In this document: one piece after another, positions 33,975 to 44,923 of the stretch
How the letters are laid out: every line of letters begins with the position of its first letter
Position numbering within the stretch: position 1 is the first letter of the stretch
NCBI GenBank assembly: GCA_037783545.1
Contig: JBBELK010000298.1
Location: 1,116,001-1,180,000 of the forward strand
Source: Henricia sp. BOLD:AAB3569
Taxonomy: Eukaryota > Echinodermata > Asteroidea > Spinulosida > Echinasteridae
Direction: 5' to 3'
DNA length: 64,000 nt
Position numbers and translations under genes: made by a program
Notes under the pieces: generated by a model
Told to the model about the DNA's origin: nothing
What the model saw: only the letters and a program-made list of their open reading frames with translations
Database searches by the model: none

Positions 33975-34990
33975 TGTTGAAGCCCCATCATCTGCAGTTG
34001 CCCAGAATTTTACTTTACGAGTTGACAAGAAAAAAACAGACTAAAATTGTTAATAACATGGTAATAAACACCACACACATTTTTTTTTCGTGTAAAATGG
34101 TTCCTTTGTAGAGAAAATGCCAACTGAAGGTTGCTTTTTTAAAATGTCTGCCCGGGATTTTCAGGTTTTTTAAAGTATTACTGCATCTATAGGGGCCGTC
34201 CATAAAGTACCGGTACGTACGCATGAAATGCCGACTTTTAAGACACCCCCCCCCCCCCCCACCCCACCCCCGCCCCCCACCCCCACCCCACCCCCGCCCC
34301 CCCACCCCTCTCCTCTCGTACTCATGGCGTCCGCAGTGGCTCCAACACCCCCCTCTCCCCCTCCCCTCCCCTGTACGCATACGCATTACATATATACATG
34401 TACATATATATACCTCGGCATTGGTAAATGGTTCAGTACTACATGTATAGTGCTATATACAATGTACTACCGGTATACTAGTACGGTTCGCATGTCGCCT
34501 CCAAAGTCTGAAATAAATAACAAAATGTATAGATTTCTTTTGCATTTTTAAAAACTTACAATGAGACATCATGCATCAGTTACTGCAGATTTAATGGAAA
34601 AACCTAAATTGAGGAGTGAGAAAAATGTGTGGCCTGTCTAATATGTTTTGTACATAAGGTCCGAAGCCATAGTCAACTTGTCCATCCTTTCCCGGTTTAC
34701 TAAAAAGGAAATGTTTGGTTTGCGTACATACGCATTGGCTTGGACCCCACTAAACCACCCCCCCAACCCCCCCCCTCCCCACCCCCTCCCCCCTCCCCAC
34801 CGCCCCTCCCCCTCCCCACCGCCCCTCCCCCTCCCCCTGTACGCATGGTGTACCCAATGTCAACAACACCCCCTCCGTGCGTAGGATGAAATGTCTACAA
34901 GGCAGTTTATGGACATTATTCTTTAGTTATGTAATGCTGTTGTTCCGGTTCTTAATTAAAGTTTTCCAATCATGTAATCTGTCTTTAACA
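33975..34990 (+). repeat. family A repeat split by a C-rich insertion
   Basis: 33,975-34,191 and 34,886-34,990 are consecutive parts of family A: the first ends at TATTACTGCATCTATAG and the second resumes at GAAATGTCTACAAGGCAGTT. The 695 bp between begins GGGGCCGTCCATAAAGTACC and includes two C-rich low-complexity tracts (34,245-34,312 and 34,757-34,840) each near a TACGCAT word. I read the middle as a nested insertion. Confidence 0.65.
34192..34885. mobile_element. nested insertion starting GGGGCCGTCCATAAAGTAC
   Basis: Starts exactly where the host repeat is interrupted and holds GGTACGTACGCATGAAATG, C-rich tracts and, at the far side, CTGTACGCATGGTGTACCC. No clear right terminus complementary to the left, so either the right end has decayed or more than one insertion is present. 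Confidence 0.5.
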
Positions 34991-35703
34991 TATGTCGTTT
35001 ACTTCGTAGCTAAAGCAAATAACCCCAATGATCCCAGACAGTCGTAATAATTTACTCGAAAGAATTCATTCATCGCTGAAACAGCATTACGGAGACACAG
35101 TGCCCGCCCACATGTAATTAGGGGCAACGCCGTGGGTTTGATGCGGGTTGCCGCCAGGCGGTCTAGGGCTCGCGCGCCCGCTGGATTCACGGGCTCGGAG
35201 TCCTAATGAAACGTGCGTCCGGCTGGCGTACACGGTAGACTGAACGCGCTAACGTGCCGTGAATACTGGGTTTTAACGTTGGCCTTTAACATTGGTCGTC
35301 ATTAGCGTAACGCAAGCGCGTCTATCAGACTGGATAATGAACTTTAAAGATTCAAAATAGTCGGAGAGAAAAGTGGTGTTATGGTTCCCAAATGGGGTTT
35401 GAAACCGAGACCTAATATACACGTCTCTCTCTCTCTCTCTCTCTCTCTCAAAAAAAATTCCGAAGATCGAGTGTTTTATATGTAGAGAAAAACCTTTTGC
35501 AATTTAGCTTGAGTAATATTTGCAAAAGTGTAAAACAAAACGGATGAAAACAGACGGGCAGACGGCATGGTACGTGTGCCCCTGAGCAAGGCAGTTTGCC
35601 ACAAGTTGCCTCTACACCCAGGAGAAAATGGGTATGCGAGGGTGCGGTTGATTTCAGTGTGCGCGTAAGCTGCAGGGAACTGCATGCATGCTCTCCACCG
35701 AGG
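34991..35703. other. intergenic; CpG-rich stretch and (CT)n
   Basis: 35,090-35,320 is CpG-rich and unique in the window. A (CT)n microsatellite runs at 35,423-35,449. Mirrored short frames here are not supported as genes. Confidence 0.45.
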
Positions 35704-35875
35704 TTGTAGTCGAGTCCATCACAAGTCCACCACAAGTCCCCGTCCTAATTATGGGTCTTAATTCATGTCACAAGCTATTCAAATGAACTCCAACAAAGGC
35801 ATTATTTTGTTTGTGCGTGTTCATCCTTTGCTTCTTGTTACTGGACTTGTGATAGACTTGTGATAGACTCGACTA
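35704..35875. mobile_element. MITE with GTAGTCGAGTCCATCACAAG ends, copy 1
   Basis: Left GTAGTCGAGTCCATCACAAG then TCCACCACAAGTCC; right GGACTTGTGATAGACTTGTG then ATAGACTCGACTA, its complement. Centre TTTGTGCGTGTTCATCCTTT GCTTC is shared with 46,561-46,804. No coding capacity. Confidence 0.8.
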
Positions 35876-38854
35876 ACGCTGCTCTCCAGGCCCAGGAAGT
35901 TGAGCCCAATGACCAGGGGTAATGTAATTTATGTAAAATGCGTAGCTGTGTGTGTAAAATGCGCTATATTAATAACGGCAATTTTTTAAAATAAAAAAAG
36001 CTTATTTTATGTAATGTGTATTTGTGTTTTGATTTATTTAAACCTGGCTGCGTTTCACTAGCGCGATACCGACGTTTGCGTATAGGGAACGTACATGTAT
36101 ATAGCTCACGGTGTTAAAAGTTCAATTTGATTATATTGTAGCTTATTTGTTTTCGCTTACTATTCGGAGATTTGCATTCCACGGACAGGAGTTAGAAGAA
36201 CAATGTCTTGGATTTTTAAATGTACGTATAATTGTCACACGGTGTCGCAATGTATTTTGTAACATTCTTCATCATACCATGGAGGTGATCAGTCGATGTA
36301 GGCGCCTGTCTGCACCATCGCCTTAGGAAGACTTGAAGATGTGGAAAAGTGGTGTCCTCATCGTTGACAGCATCGTGAGACAACAGAGATTTGCATTGCT
36401 GCTCAATTACCACAACAAAAATAAGCTATTTCGTTCGATTTATTGTCGGGGGTGAAGTGGGGGTTACGAAATTCAAAGAACAATCCTCAAGATGTTTTCT
36501 AAACCAGATGTTGGATCGAAGTTCCAGGATGACTGTTTTGTCTTGTGACATTTCTAAAGTCAGAGACACCAAATCACTTTAGACGTTGTTCACACCATGT
36601 ATAGATTGCGAGCATGCACGTGTTGGGAAATCTCAATTCTCGTCGCGACATATTTCAGGCACGCGATCCGTTCTTCGTCAAGTCTTCTCCGGGGTGACCT
36701 TCAATCACGGCTTGCGCGGCGATTGACTCCCGTTCAATGTTTCGGTCTCCTGAATATGACCGATTTAACTTCTACTCGAGACAATTTCTGGCTGAGATAA
36801 ACGCGAATAGTTTCCTGCTGAGCAAATTGGATAATGAGAGTAAAATAATCTGTTTTTGTGACATTTGCTTGGTGCGTCTTAAAGGGGCACACAAACCTAT
36901 TTTTTAAGGCACTAAAATTGGCTTTATGGCGTACACAAGATTACCTTTCAGACGAATCGTTTCACAAACGAAACGTTTGCTAAATAAATCCATACATATG
37001 CAAAACATTTAGAGTCAAATTGACAGTGAATCTTGTCAGACGAATCCCGTTTGGATTTTCAGTATACTTTTCTTTAAAGATGTATATAGACCTTATACAT
37101 GTACGTATGACGTCACGACAGACAAGTCTTTGCTCCCTAAGGATGCACATGCACGTTTTGAGCTTTTTATTGTAGAGAATTTTAAATGATAAAAACCTAC
37201 CCTTCAAGATGCATGGTTGTATAATATACGCACAAAGTGTGTTGCTTGCGTCCAGGGCGTATATTTCACCTTTAAAAATACATTTAAAACGGTTTTAAAA
37301 GAAAAATAATAAGAGCAAATTAAAAGAAAATAATATATTTTAAAAGGAGATTAAATGTATCGGTTTACAACTGTCTCGCTTTTTGAACGAGGCATCGGTC
37401 AAACAAAAAACCTATCGAAAATAAAGCAAAAAGGTCGAATTCATGAAAGTTTCATGATAAACCATAGTTTTGTGCGTGACTTTCGCACTGATGTATTTTT
37501 TTACCCATATCGAAAGCTAACAACTTTAGAGCAAATTTTGACTCGAAAACTGACCTCTCTGACTCAAAACTGACTGTTTTGTTGTTCGCCCACATCACGA
37601 TCTTTGTTTCCCCTGTTCATTTTTGCTTGCCACATGTTCACAAAACCCCCTCATTTTTTTGTGACCAGGCTAATTTTGGAAATAAACCTCCTGGGTAAAC
37701 ATTAATATATCGACTACCGTGACTCGAACCTTGTCACTTCGTTTTTGTCGTCTACCTCAAAACGGACGTGATTCAGGTACGAACTGTCGAAATCTCCCAC
37801 GTTTAGAAATCATCGCTTCTTATAAGGAGAACATTTTGGGTTTTCAATGCCCCCTTCCTTCGACTCCATGGGGTACTAGGACTGCCCCCAGAGGGAGAAA
37901 TCGAGGAGAACGGGGGGATTATCCCTGAAATTTGCGGGTCCGTTTTGGCGCTGGTTTTTTATCGGTTGCGACACGGGGTTCAGTTAGACAACTAAATTTC
38001 GCTAACGGATGGGCAAGCAATTTTTCAATGATCGCTGGACGCGATATATGTAAGATTTCTCTGCCTAAATCCCGTTGAAATGGACACGTTTCCGACAGGG
38101 TGGTAGCCAATACTTGGCCCCTCAGAAGCCTCTTGTCAAATGGTACAAAATATCTGGAGACCCAGCGTTCTATTTTTTGAAGTTATTTTTTGACTCGAGG
38201 TCTATACTCGCGGTTTTCTGAATAGGCCTATTTGGCAGTGTTCTGCTCCATCCAGGGATTTTTTTTCGCGACCATAACCACACAAATGTTGTTGACGTAA
38301 TTATTGGTTCAACCAATGAATGACTTCGGTTGCCGACGACCAAAACTGTCCATTGGTTGAATCCGCAGTTGCGTCAGAAACATGTTTCTGGTTGTGCTTG
38401 CGAAAACATGCCCCGTAATCTTCCAGAAACACTCTTCCAAAAACATCAACACCCACACCGTGTTCTCAATATTTGTATAAATCCCAACAATAGCACAGTA
38501 TCGGTACATGACGTGTGTACTGAATTTGTACTCAATTTAATATCCGAGACATCTTTTACAATAAAAAGTGGTTGCAATTGTAAGTTGTAAAACTTGGAGC
38601 ATATTGTGAATTTTACGATACAGCAAACTTACCTTATTCAAAAAAAAATGTTTTTAACCGATAAAAGCAATTCAAGATATTGCATATATCTAAAGCTTTT
38701 TGTTTTGCCTTTCACAAAATATAGGCCTAATTGCGACACTATAGGGCATTTATACAAAAGGGACTCATTTTTACTGATTTAATAACAAAGGTATATATAC
38801 GATAGGATTGAAAATTGGAGATGAATTTAGAAACCACGAGAAATTTGCAGTGCC
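35876..38854. other. intergenic, no gene supported
   Basis: No gene or repeat that I can defend. CpG-richer patches near 36,600-36,790 and 37,850-38,110 alternate with AT-rich DNA. Confidence 0.35.
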
Positions 38855-38936
38855 CCGACTGCATGGGATTTGAACCCAGGTCCTTTGCATACATGGCCAA
38901 CTGCTCTACCAACTGAGCTATATGGGCATCCCGTCG
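38855..38936 (-). repeat. tRNA-like sequence (SINE head or tRNA pseudogene)
   Basis: On the minus strand: TGCCCATATAGCTCAGTTGG TAGAGCA (A box), then CCTGGGTTCAAATCCC (B box) and GGGGCA. D arm and T arm form and the terminal TGCCC/GGGCA can pair, but the anticodon arm does not close (GTTGG has no CCAAC partner), so I do not call a functional tRNA. Confidence 0.6.
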
Positions 38937-40613
38937 GAGCACCACAACGATATCGTGCTTGCCTCTCTTTTTCCAACAATGCCAACCAATTTCGCTACAC
39001 AGTAGCGAAACTTTTTTTTGCAAATGAACTCTTCATTTGTCACAATATTTGCAATCATTAACACTGTCCTTCGAAAATATATAATTTATAACTCTATTTA
39101 CTCAGATTAATGAAGAAAATGACGATTACAATTGCTCGCTTGTCGGAACTGCGGCTAACCATGGCCACATTCCGCGTTCTAATCGCTGATTTATTTGAGG
39201 TTAATACTGATTAAGGGACTTTGCTATATCGCTATTCGCTTTGCAGAACCGGACGGGGCTCGGCAGTTACTCGGTAAGTTAAAACACGGTAACATCTGTT
39301 GGGTAAATTTGACCCGTTGAAAGGTGCGTTCCTCGAGGCGTGCACCGCGCCCTCTCACGGCCGAGGTCCCCGGCGCGGCACGGATTGCCGTGACGGCTCG
39401 CTCATTGTATGGGGCTCGCTTGCGCTTTGCGGGAGGAAAGTTTGGTTCATGGGCGAAAATGTTCTTTGGGCGTTGTGTAAAATTTGCAGACTGAATGCGC
39501 TTTGTGAAGACACTAGTTCGGACATTTGGAGAGAAAAAAAACACAACAGAAATTGACAATGACTTAATATTAATGACCGAATTAACAGTAAAAACCTTAC
39601 TCAAGTGAAAAATAAAGTTGGCGGCAACTGTCCAATTAAAATGATTCCGCCCGAAATAATTGACTTGGACGCCTTGGAGAGACGAATAAGAATCAAAGTC
39701 GCCATTTCAGGCAGAACAGAGCATGGATCAGGTGCGCCTTTGGTGTTACGCTGTGTTTCTTCCTCCATGCTATAAGCGTGCAAATCTGTGTGGAGAACAC
39801 GACGGTCACGTGGAGGACTGAGGCGCTAGCTAAACTTTAAAAAAAAAATGATAGCAAAGAAAGGACATGTCAAATTTACTGTTTTGCATCTTCCATTTTT
39901 CCGCGCAAATTAATTTCATCTTTGTTTACAAAACTACTCCTTGTTCATCGGGCGTGAAATGCCCAACATGTTCACGACGTTAATGAAAACATGAAACCTA
40001 TGTCTACCAATATGTATGAACCAAATTTGTTTATCTACAATTTTATGAGTTCAAAGTTTACGCGCAAATAGCTTATTCGGGTAAGGGGGGCGACACGAAC
40101 AGACATGAAAACGCCGTACCGTGAAAGACCAAATAACGGCAGGGTCCCTCGGCCGTCGAGGAACAACACGAAACATTCGCATCTCGTCTTTCGTCGCCCC
40201 GTGTTAACCGAACATCGGACCCCATTTGCTAAATGAAGTCGCGTTTGTCATCACTTTGAGCAAATCGCACCGTCGCCAGACCCTGCAATTTTCTCTCCTC
40301 CGGCGTGTAACTTAAAACTCAGGAGTACGGCAAATGGTAACAATTTGGTCCTTTCTCTTTCTGCCGCACCCCTTAGGGTCAGTACAAAACGTAAGCCCGT
40401 GTTTGAATTTATGAGTAAAATTCGTTTATCCGAGTAGACTTGAACTACAAGCCTATACTCAAAAACTATACTTTTCTTTTTTGGATATCAATTTCTGATC
40501 AAGTCTGTTGAACCATGGTTGAACATAGTAAACTTGTGTATAAAAACAAGGCACTGATATACCACTCTCTTTGGAATCGCTCATCGGTGATTTCATCCAA
40601 GTTCTGGACGACC
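38937..40613. other. intergenic; CpG-richer islands at about 39,150-39,440 and 40,080-40,300
   Basis: Unique-looking DNA. The 126-residue minus frame (39,224-39,604) and its plus-strand mirror overlap fully and show no domain. Confidence 0.35.
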
Positions 40614-40834
40614 TGGGCCCAATTTCATAAAACATGTTAGCACCCGATTTTTGATTAAGCGGCGCATTAAGCGGTTGATGGCATTTCATAAAAGAATTAA
40701 GCAGTCGTTTTTTTGCTTAAAGCCCTTATTTAGCAAGCCAAATCGCATGCTAACGCCGTCGCTTAAGCAAATTTTCGTGCTACGCTTAATCACAAATTTT
40801 GATTAAGCATAACATGTTTTATGAAATTGGCCCC
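40614..40834. mobile_element. MITE with GGGCCCAATTTCATAAA ends
   Basis: Left GGGCCCAATTTCATAAAACA TG; right CATGTTTTATGAAATTGGCC CC. Inner words GATTAAGC/GCTTAAT repeat within. 221 bp, no frame. The related but distinct element at 61,345-61,625 uses the same GGGGCCAATTTCAT terminus. Confidence 0.85.
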
Positions 40835-41182
40835 TGTTTGCAGGGGCGGATCCAGGATTTTGAAAAGAGGGGGGGAGGGCGTGAAATTTTTAAGCATGAA
40901 ATGCTAATGACAATGAAATAGCGAGCGCGAAGCCCTGACGGCTTCGAGATGGATTCTAGATGCTGTGGTGCAATCTGAGGCAATATTTAACCACTTTAAG
41001 CAGGAAAAGTGTGCCAAAAAAAGTTTGGTTTTTTTATTTATTTAAAGTGATACCAATACTGTTTAGGTACTGTCAAGCATCTCACGAACGTGTTCTGCAT
41101 TTCTTCATCTTTCTCAAACTATTGCAAGTGATGGAAATTGTGGTAATCTGTTTATCCATAATAGAATCGCAATGCCTTCTTG
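40835..41182. other. intergenic; possible MITE end GGGGCGGATCCAGGATTTTG
   Basis: GGGGCGGATCCAGGATTTTG at about 40,845 resembles the ends of the palindrome at 12,643, but no partner terminus is seen here. Confidence 0.35.
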
Positions 41183-41332
41183 TATAGACCGTATCGAATA
41201 GCCGCCATTTTGTGGGGCAGTTTTTTTGTTCTTTGAGGACATGCGTGGTTGCACATATTGTGCTTCCATTGTTGAACGGTTTGAGTAACAGAAGGTGCCC
41301 CACGAAATGGCGGCTATTCGATACGGTCTATA
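41183..41332. mobile_element. palindromic MITE with YY1-like termini (best preserved copy)
   Basis: TATAGACCGTATCGAATAGC then CGCCATTTTGTGGGGCAG; right CTGCC-like core GTGCCCCACGAAATGGCGGC then TATTCGATACGGTCTATA. 150 bp. It gives the uninterrupted centre (ATATTGTGCTTCCATTGTTG) used to define the nested insertion at 22,881. Confidence 0.9.
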
Positions 41333-42854
41333 CCGAACGATAAGGTTGAAGATTTCGTAACCGGAACCTTACACAACCGATAGTCACCATGCATTACCTG
41401 AGGCACCACGGGTGAGGCAGCGAGGGAAACAATTGACAGGTGCATATCACTTTGAATCAACTACACCTGACCGCCGGGACGTGGCCTTCCAGTAACAAAC
41501 GTTTTGTGTAACAAAAGGAAAACCCCTTGGGCAACTCATAATAGGCAGGAATAAATTCATAACTTTTGTGTAATTCTTCACCGGGGATGGGCTTCACGAG
41601 GTACCAGTGACACACCGCATCTCACGGCCAGATGAGATGAGACTTCCCCGCCCGAGGGTTGAGGTATTAACCCCCGTCCCCTCCCCGCTCAACGCGTCAA
41701 CCGAGAAGGGTCACGGGAGTCTGTCGTCGTGGGAAATGGTATTAATTTTACCATTAGGGGACAAATCAAGCAGAAGGGGGAGGCGGACTTCTTAAGACGT
41801 TGATAAGGATGTACCCTAATTTGTTCACGCGACAAATACGCGGCTCGTGTCCGCGCTAAATCGAGATTTCAAAGTGTGGTCGAATCAACAAGTCGGTCGG
41901 TGGTTTATCGGAATAGACAAACGTTGACATTGGCGGGTCTTGCTGAAAGTTGGGCGTTTCAAAACACGAGAGGGCGCCCTTGAATCTGACCGTCCTCAAG
42001 AAATTTCGCTAAGAGCTCCCTGATCAATCGATTCAGGCGCATTCCTTTCAATACATGCATATGCACAATTATTGCACTAAGACATGTTAATTTTGTTGTT
42101 TTTTTAACAAAAGGAAGAAGCTTTTTTTTACTTTTTAAACTGTCCTTGCCACGAGAGGGCGCTGTTTGTGACATGTCATTTCAGGAACACGCCTAAGGAA
42201 AACAGCATTAAAACTGGAATTGTGGCAAACTGCTGCAGTTTCATGAAGATGGAAAGGTCGTATTGGCATAAAAATTGTATACTTTAAAACGGGTTTCAAT
42301 GTGAGTTTTAGTAACTGGGGGCGGGGTCGGTTATCTACCATGGGTTTTAGTGGAAAGTCGCAATTCTGACCCTTTAACCAAAAGGTCGATCAACTGCAAC
42401 GGGTCTGTCTTGTGCCAACAGAGGGCGCCATACACATTTTTATGGCCAGGTAATTTTTGAAGCAAGAATATTTTACACATTGCGTCACAATAGACCGTGT
42501 TAGTTGACCTGGAGAACGTGCGAGACTTGTTGACTTCCGGAGACCTCGTATAGGGGCTTAACCACGTGCAGCGACCGTTTTTTCCGGCACCATTTTGACA
42601 CCACGTTAAAATTAGCAGTTTTACCTATCGATTCAGGGTCCACTGTCAAAAAACAAATCTTCCCATTTATTACTTGTGAGGAAAGGTAATTGAGCAAAAA
42701 ATTCATAACATTTTAAATCTGACCTTTTATTTCCGTCTCTGAGATGAACTGTTGTTGTTGTATATATTTTATGGCATCTTCGGCAACTAAGGCCCTTTAT
42801 GCCATCAACTATACGGTTTTTTTAGCTTTAACTATACTATATTATCAACTTGAG
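41333..42854. other. intergenic, no gene supported
   Basis: CpG-richer sequence at 41,580-41,790; otherwise unremarkable. Confidence 0.35.
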
Positions 42855-43045
42855 ATGACGAAGAAGGAGTTGCAGTTTTAGAAGTGGGAGGAAAACCCCC
42901 AGAGAAATGCCCCAGGGGAAAACCCACGCGGTCAAGTAGGGACTGCAAACCCAATCCACATACACGCCCCGGATTCGAACCCGGGACCCCAGAGGTGAAA
43001 GGCGAGGAAAGAACCCGTACGCCAACGAGATAAACTGGTAACCCT
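42855..43045 (-). repeat. tRNA-derived SINE with conserved central domain
   Basis: On the minus strand: GGGTTACCAGTTTATCTCGT TGGCGTA (A-box-like), then GGTCCCGGGTTCGAATCCGG (B box), then GTGGGTTTTCCCCTGGGG and GGGGGTTTTCCTCCCACTTC followed by TAAAACTGCAACTCC. The two GGGTTTTCC...CC words after the tRNA-like head are reminiscent of a central domain shared by SINEs of many invertebrates. No functional tRNA is implied. Confidence 0.65.
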
Positions 43046-43214
43046 ATACACGTATTATAAAAGCTCACAGCCATGACGGCGCGTCGCTGTTAGTCCGCAA
43101 GTGGCACGAATATTTTGGCGCAGTGTAGGTGGCGCGAATACGGTGCATTATGGCCGTTTTCAAAAGTTCTTGATTCGGCTTCAGACAGTCTTTGCGATTT
43201 CCGTCCTGACTATG

Positions 43215-43258
43215 TTTGTTTGGGGCTTGGGGCTTGGGGCTTGGGGCTTGGGCTTGAA
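43215..43258. repeat. tandem GGGGCTT heptamer
   Basis: Four to five consecutive copies of a 7 bp unit (GGGGCTT). Low complexity; the open frames across it are shadows. Confidence 0.85.
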
Positions 43259-44526
43259 TCATTCCTTATTGTACATTTTGCCGAAATCGTAGATAAATTT
43301 GATATTTTATAAATTTCCACACTGAAACTATTTTTGTTTTTGAAGTGTATTGAAAGTTCAAATTATTTTTCGCTTGTGTTTTTGCACGATATGTGCGGTC
43401 AATCTAGCAGTGACAGAAATTCTAAACGCGAGTCATCCGGCCCGAGGAAACAAGTCCCCAATCCTGCCCCGAGGGCGTGGGGCTATTTTCAGGTTCGTGC
43501 ACGACGTTGCACGCTGGTGCTACTCGATCGGGAAGTGCTCGGGCGGTCTGAAGTTTTACTTAAAATACCGAATAAAAAAGTGCTTAAAAGGGTCACACTC
43601 GGTCGAGTGTTGGTCAATCTCACAAAGGTATGAAAATATTGACGTGGTTTTGCGTGTTGGCCCACCTTCCGTTTACCGACACGAAAATTACAATCCCCTT
43701 CTCCAGCGTGAGCAAAAAACTATTCATGGATCGACACCGGCAGTATAGAGAAAAATTTCGAATCGTCGTCGAAAACGAAGTCTCGGTGCTTTGTTTTGTG
43801 ATAAAATTTGCAAATAAAAAGACGCATGACGTAATACATGTACAATGGTTCAGCATCTAAAACGAGGCTGCCAGTGTTAATTTTGAAATGTGTCGATGCA
43901 ATGCACAGTATGCCAGTTTCAAACAGTCTATCAACATTTAAAAGTCATGCCAACCTTTTTTTCTTGCGCAACATTTGCGAAAATATGCGTCAACATTAAA
44001 TTATCAGTGTTGAATTATTTTTCGCTTAGGCGATCCATAGTATATGGACACAGTTATGGCGGATAGCAACCGTTGTCAAGTGAAGTGAAACCCAAGAATA
44101 GACTATGACATAGCTGACTAGTGATGAAAAGATGACGTGTTTGCGGTCATCCTTCATTCAATTGAAAATTTCCTCTATACGATTCCTCCCTCCAAAACGT
44201 TTCTGACCAAGACGGCTGGCCAGTCGGAAACTAATTGAAAGGACATTGACACGTGTCTGTAACCGACCAAAATTAAACACGGGATGTCGAGTCTACAGTT
44301 GATAATATTTTCGAAGACTAAAATTTAATTTCTTTACTTCCTCTGAACGAATGACGGAGATTATGGTGCATATTAAAACGTCATCGTATAAGCGATGACA
44401 AAAAGACTTCGTCGAGGGAAATGATTTCGTGCAACGGAGGGGTGATCAAACTATCTGCCAACATTTCTTCAACTTTTAAACCTTGCAAAACTTACTGTAG
44501 TTCATCATTTTCCATCCTTTTCAAAG
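43259..44526. other. intergenic, upstream part of the ASB 3' flank
   Basis: No gene supported. Overlapping frames at 43,334-43,860 on both strands show no domain and cannot all be real. Confidence 0.35.
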
Positions 44527-44532
44527 TTTATT
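44527..44532 (-). terminator. candidate polyadenylation signal for the ASB gene
   Basis: AATAAA on the minus strand (TTTATT on plus), ~390 bp past the ASB stop codon. It is the nearest canonical hexamer that I found on that strand. Use is inferred. Confidence 0.35.
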
Positions 44533-44923
44533 GATAACACCTGTATTTAGAGAAATCGGATGTCATTCCTTGAATACGTGCGCTTGGAGCTTGCTAAATA
44601 AATTGAACAGTTACGTAGTTGATTTTGGCCGGAAAGTTCTTGTCAAATAATATCCACAGAGGGCGCTATTTATACTTAACGGTGGGGTTTCTTTCTAAAC
44701 TGAATGCAGTTTGTGTATTAAATTAAAGGGCATCATCAATTTTAAATTCTGCAGATTTCCTAGTTTTAAAAACTACAGGTTCGCTTATTTTAAGATTATT
44801 GAATGTGTTCACCTACGTTGTACCTTTAGCTTTTGAGCGATAGAGGTAACAAAACGGCTTGGACGTTATTTCTGGAATAATTGGTTTTACGAGTCTAATA
44901 CTCTTTAGGAAGTTTGGAATTTT

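Noticed and set aside
34015-34551. Frames over C-rich tracts at 34.2-34.3 kb
   Set aside because: Low-complexity artefacts inside a nested repeat.
38855-38936. Functional tRNA on the minus strand
   Set aside because: D and T arms form but the anticodon arm does not close.
43334-43860. Overlapping frames at 43.3-43.9 kb as a short gene
   Set aside because: Three frames on two strands overlap, none has a domain and none has a clear promoter or splice context.
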